Assembly (NCBI GenBank): GCA_020796225.1 | Contig: CM036771.1 | Coordinates: 24,941,176 to 25,005,175 of the forward strand | Direction of reading: 5' to 3' | Length of the DNA stretch: 64,000 nucleotides | Source of the DNA: Arion vulgaris | Lineage: Eukaryota; Mollusca; Gastropoda; Stylommatophora; Arionidae | Part shown: positions 61,970 through 64,000 of the stretch, piece by piece | How the letters are laid out: the number at the start of each line of letters is the position of its first letter | Position numbering within the stretch: position 1 is the stretch's first letter | The notes under the pieces: generated by a model | What the model was told of the DNA's origin: nothing | Database searches by the model: none | Seen by the model: only the letters and a program-made list of their open reading frames with translations | Made by a program: the position numbers and the translations under genes

Positions 61970-62215
61970 TGTTTAAAAGCCGAAGGATTGACTTCATTGC
62001 ACCGGGTTTTACCTCATATGGCTCGTCGCTCTCCGCAGAAATGGCCACACCTGCCAGAGTATTGCACAGACGACCTCCGTAGCTCCGCAACATTACTAGG
62101 GTATCTGGAAAAAACTGCATTCGTGAACATAAGGCCGCGGTCCGTATTCGAACCCTCGACTTTCGACTCGCAAGGCAAAGGGCTTCACTACTCAGCCACA
62201 GAGACCAACACACTC
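61970..62215 (-). mobile_element. SINE-D copy (full length)
   Basis: The best copy. In reverse: A box CTGTGGCTGAGTAGTGAAGC, B box GAGGGTTCGAATACGGACC, TATGTTCACGAATGCAG, TTTTTTCCAGATACCCTAGT, TTGCGGAGCTACGGAGGTCG, TGCAATACTCTGGCAGGTGT, ATTTCTGCGGAGAGCGACGA and GGTGCAATGAAGTCAATCCT. It lies within the 20-bp satellite. Confidence 0.9.
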
Positions 62216-62216
62216 A

Positions 62217-62860
62217 ATCTCATGAGTACACTCATTCTCTCATGAGTACACTCATTCTCTCATGAGTACACTTATTTTCTCATGAGTACGCTCATTCTCT
62301 CATGAGTACACTCACTCTTTAGGAAACACACTCCATTCACTTACCCTCACCCAAATACACTCTGTTCTGAATACACCTACTTTCTCCTGAACAAACTCAC
62401 TCGCTCTTCTGAATACACTCACTTTCTTTTAGATACACTCATGTTCTACTGAATACACTCACTATCTCCTGAATACACACACTCTCTCCTGAATACACTT
62501 ACTTACCAATGGCTACGTTCACTTTCTCCTGAATACACTCACTTACCACTGGCTACGCTTAGTTTCTCCTGAATACACTCACTTACCACTGGCTACGCTT
62601 AGTTTCTCCTGAATACACTCACTTACCACTGGCTACGCTTACTTTCTCTTGAATACACTTACTCTTTCCTGAATACACTCCCACTCCTGAACACTTGCAA
62701 TATTTCTTGAATTCGCTCGCTCCTGTTTGATTGCAAACACTCTCTTCTGAATGTAATTACTGTCTTATTAGCATACAACTATATAGTTAATAACCCACCC
62801 CCTCTTCTAAATGCAACCACTCTTTCATGAATACACTCATACGATATGCATCTCCCTCCA
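62217..62860. repeat. 20/40-bp array family
   Basis: Starts as CTCATGAGTACACTCATTCT (five copies), then drifts to CTCCTGAATACACTCACTTA with a 40-bp higher-order unit containing CCACTGGCTACGCTTAGTTT at 62500-62640, and decays to the right. Confidence 0.93.
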
Positions 62861-62913
62861 ACAGTTATATTCACCCAATATTAAGCCTACCACCAGCTAG
62901 CCCCATTGTTAAG

Positions 62914-63183
62914 TAAAAAGTAAAGGTACCCGTTCATACCTCGTGGTAGATAGGGCAATACAGTGTTAGGCCTGTATTTTCATTGACCGTCGGCACACGA
63001 TGGGTGATGTGGTCAGCAACACGCCGGCCGCCTTTACTTTCCCAGAGTATGTCTGGTACCCAGTTGAGGCTGGGTCGACCTGAGAGCAGTCGCGGTCGGG
63101 AAAAATTCCGCGCACACTGCGGGAGTTGAACCAAGACCACCAGCCTTGAGAAGTTCACTAACAACTACTCTACCGCGGCTCTC
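62914..63183 (-). mobile_element. SINE-E copy with 14-bp target duplication
   Basis: In reverse: A box GCGGTAGAGTAGTTGTTAGT, B box GGTCTTGGTTCAACTCCC, GCGGAATTTTTCCCGACCGC, CTCAGGTCGACCCAGCCTCA, AAAGGCGGCCGGCGTG and CACCCATCGTGTGCCGACGG. GCCCCATTGTTAAG is exact on both sides (62900-62913, 63184-63197), so the insertion is recent. Confidence 0.95.
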
Positions 63184-63289
63184 GCCCCATTGTTAAGACA
63201 CCCACAAATTTCCCTGACAGCTAAGTAACAGATGATCTGAACAGAATTGTCATATTTTTCATACTTAACACAACTTTGTGTTACCAAAG

Positions 63290-63545
63290 CCAAACATGGA
63301 AAAAGAGCAAAGCGCAGTCACAAAAATAACCACATGTGAAATACACTGCCTGCGAAAAGTTCCAACAACACCAGAAAAAACAGTCACCAACATCGGCATA
63401 AGAAAGAAAGTTGGCACAAAACCTTGCTTGAATTATATTGAGTAACAAAGAATGAAGTAGTTTGGTCACTTAATAAGAATGCATTCAAACTTCACAGTAT
63501 ACAGAGTCCTCTACAACAGAACATCAAGGAAGAGGAATGTTGTAG
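63290..63545 (+). mobile_element. LINE fragment
   Basis: The forward strand reads TKAKHGKRAKRSHKNNHM-like text (KKEQSAVTKITTCEIHCLRK in the right frame), then VPTTPEKTVTNIGIRKKVGT and KPCLNYIE, and after a stop MKxFGHLIRMHSNFTVYRVL, YNRTSRKRN. Same family as 24345, opposite strand. Confidence 0.85.
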
Positions 63546-63650
63546 TTTGTGATGGTTGTTGATGATGATGTTTACTTTACAATGGCTTTGACACAACTAC
63601 AATATATTGGACGACCATGGCTTTGGTTAATTCATATATATATATTTATT

Positions 63651-63950
63651 TTATGTTAGTATACATGTGTGGACAATACACCAAACACGTCCATCCATGC
63701 TCACTGTTTATTTGATGTTAGTATACATGTGTGGACAATACACCAAACACGTCCATCCATGCTCACTGTTTATTTGATGTTAGTATACATGTGTGGACAA
63801 TACACCAACACGTCATCCATGCTCACTGTTTATTTGATGTTAGTATACATGTGTGGACAATACACCAAACACGTCCATCCATGCTCACTGTTTATTTGAT
63901 GTTAGTATACATGTGGACAACACACCAACAGTCCATCCATGCTCACTGTT
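63651..63950. repeat. 62-bp tandem array, about 5 copies
   Basis: The unit is TGTTTATTTGATGTTAGTAT plus ACATGTGTGGACAATACACC and AAACACGTCCATCCATGCTC, then AC. Small deletions occur in copies 3 and 5. The last copy ends 50 bp before the window edge. Confidence 0.96.
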
Positions 63951-64000
63951 TATGTTCGTCTCTCTATGTTGTCACTACGTTGCTAAGCAGTACTAACAAA

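Overview
This is a gene-poor, repeat-dominated stretch of an animal nuclear genome. No intact protein-coding host gene could be supported. It is AT-rich and full of short decayed non-LTR retrotransposon (LINE) pieces, at least five tRNA-like or otherwise recurrent SINE families, Penelope-like tails, cut-and-paste DNA transposons, and more than twenty minisatellite or satellite arrays that by my interval sum fill close to 30% of the window. The LINE 3' peptides (for example YFGHIKRH, TAAEAG, WIGHTLRK, YLGLTFDR) resemble ones I associate with gastropod mollusc genomes. A mollusc, possibly a heterobranch sea slug, is my best guess, but it rests on memory of families and not on a search.

Layout. 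1-3.7 kb: a reverse-strand SINE, a polypyrimidine tract, 49-bp and 30-bp arrays and a LINE stub. 3.6-9.65 kb: a 46-bp array of about 126 copies that appears to lie inside one reverse-strand SINE (tail on the left, tRNA-like head on the right). 9.7-17 kb: SINEs, 29-, 27-, 35- and 46-bp arrays, a Penelope-like GIY-YIG remnant, and LINE 3' ends flanked by 200-bp direct repeats. 17-25.7 kb: reverse-strand LINE reverse-transcriptase remains, a 37-bp and a 29-bp array, and more LINE ends. 26-36 kb: two hAT-type MITEs with 8-bp target duplications, nested SINEs, a LINE with an internal 58-bp array, RNase H LINE remains, and a Penelope tail inverted pair. 36-39 kb: LINE ends, one carrying a 25-bp array. 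39.1-44 kb: a complete but dead IS630/Tc1-mariner-like transposon with 25-bp terminal inverted repeats and TA duplication. It is inserted in a small satellite and split by a 5'-truncated LINE with an 11-bp target duplication. 44-50 kb: LINE and SINE pieces, including a SINE with two internal tandem expansions. 50.5-54.7 kb: a 24-bp array of about 175 copies, open through a 1319-codon frame. 54.7-64 kb: more LINE pieces, a TGA-rich microsatellite, a 51-bp array made from a LINE coding segment, SINEs and 20- to 62-bp arrays.

The unifying theme is that tandem arrays here repeatedly start inside or at the edge of retroelements. Examples are SINE bodies, SINE tails, tRNA-like heads and LINE open reading frames. 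The two largest arrays differ between copies mainly at CpG/TpG positions, which fits cytosine methylation. Everything functional looks like mobile-element debris. The best candidates for something not yet described are the SINE-internal satellite, the doubly expanded SINE, the composite SINE/Penelope insertion, and the layered transposon nest at 39-44 kb.
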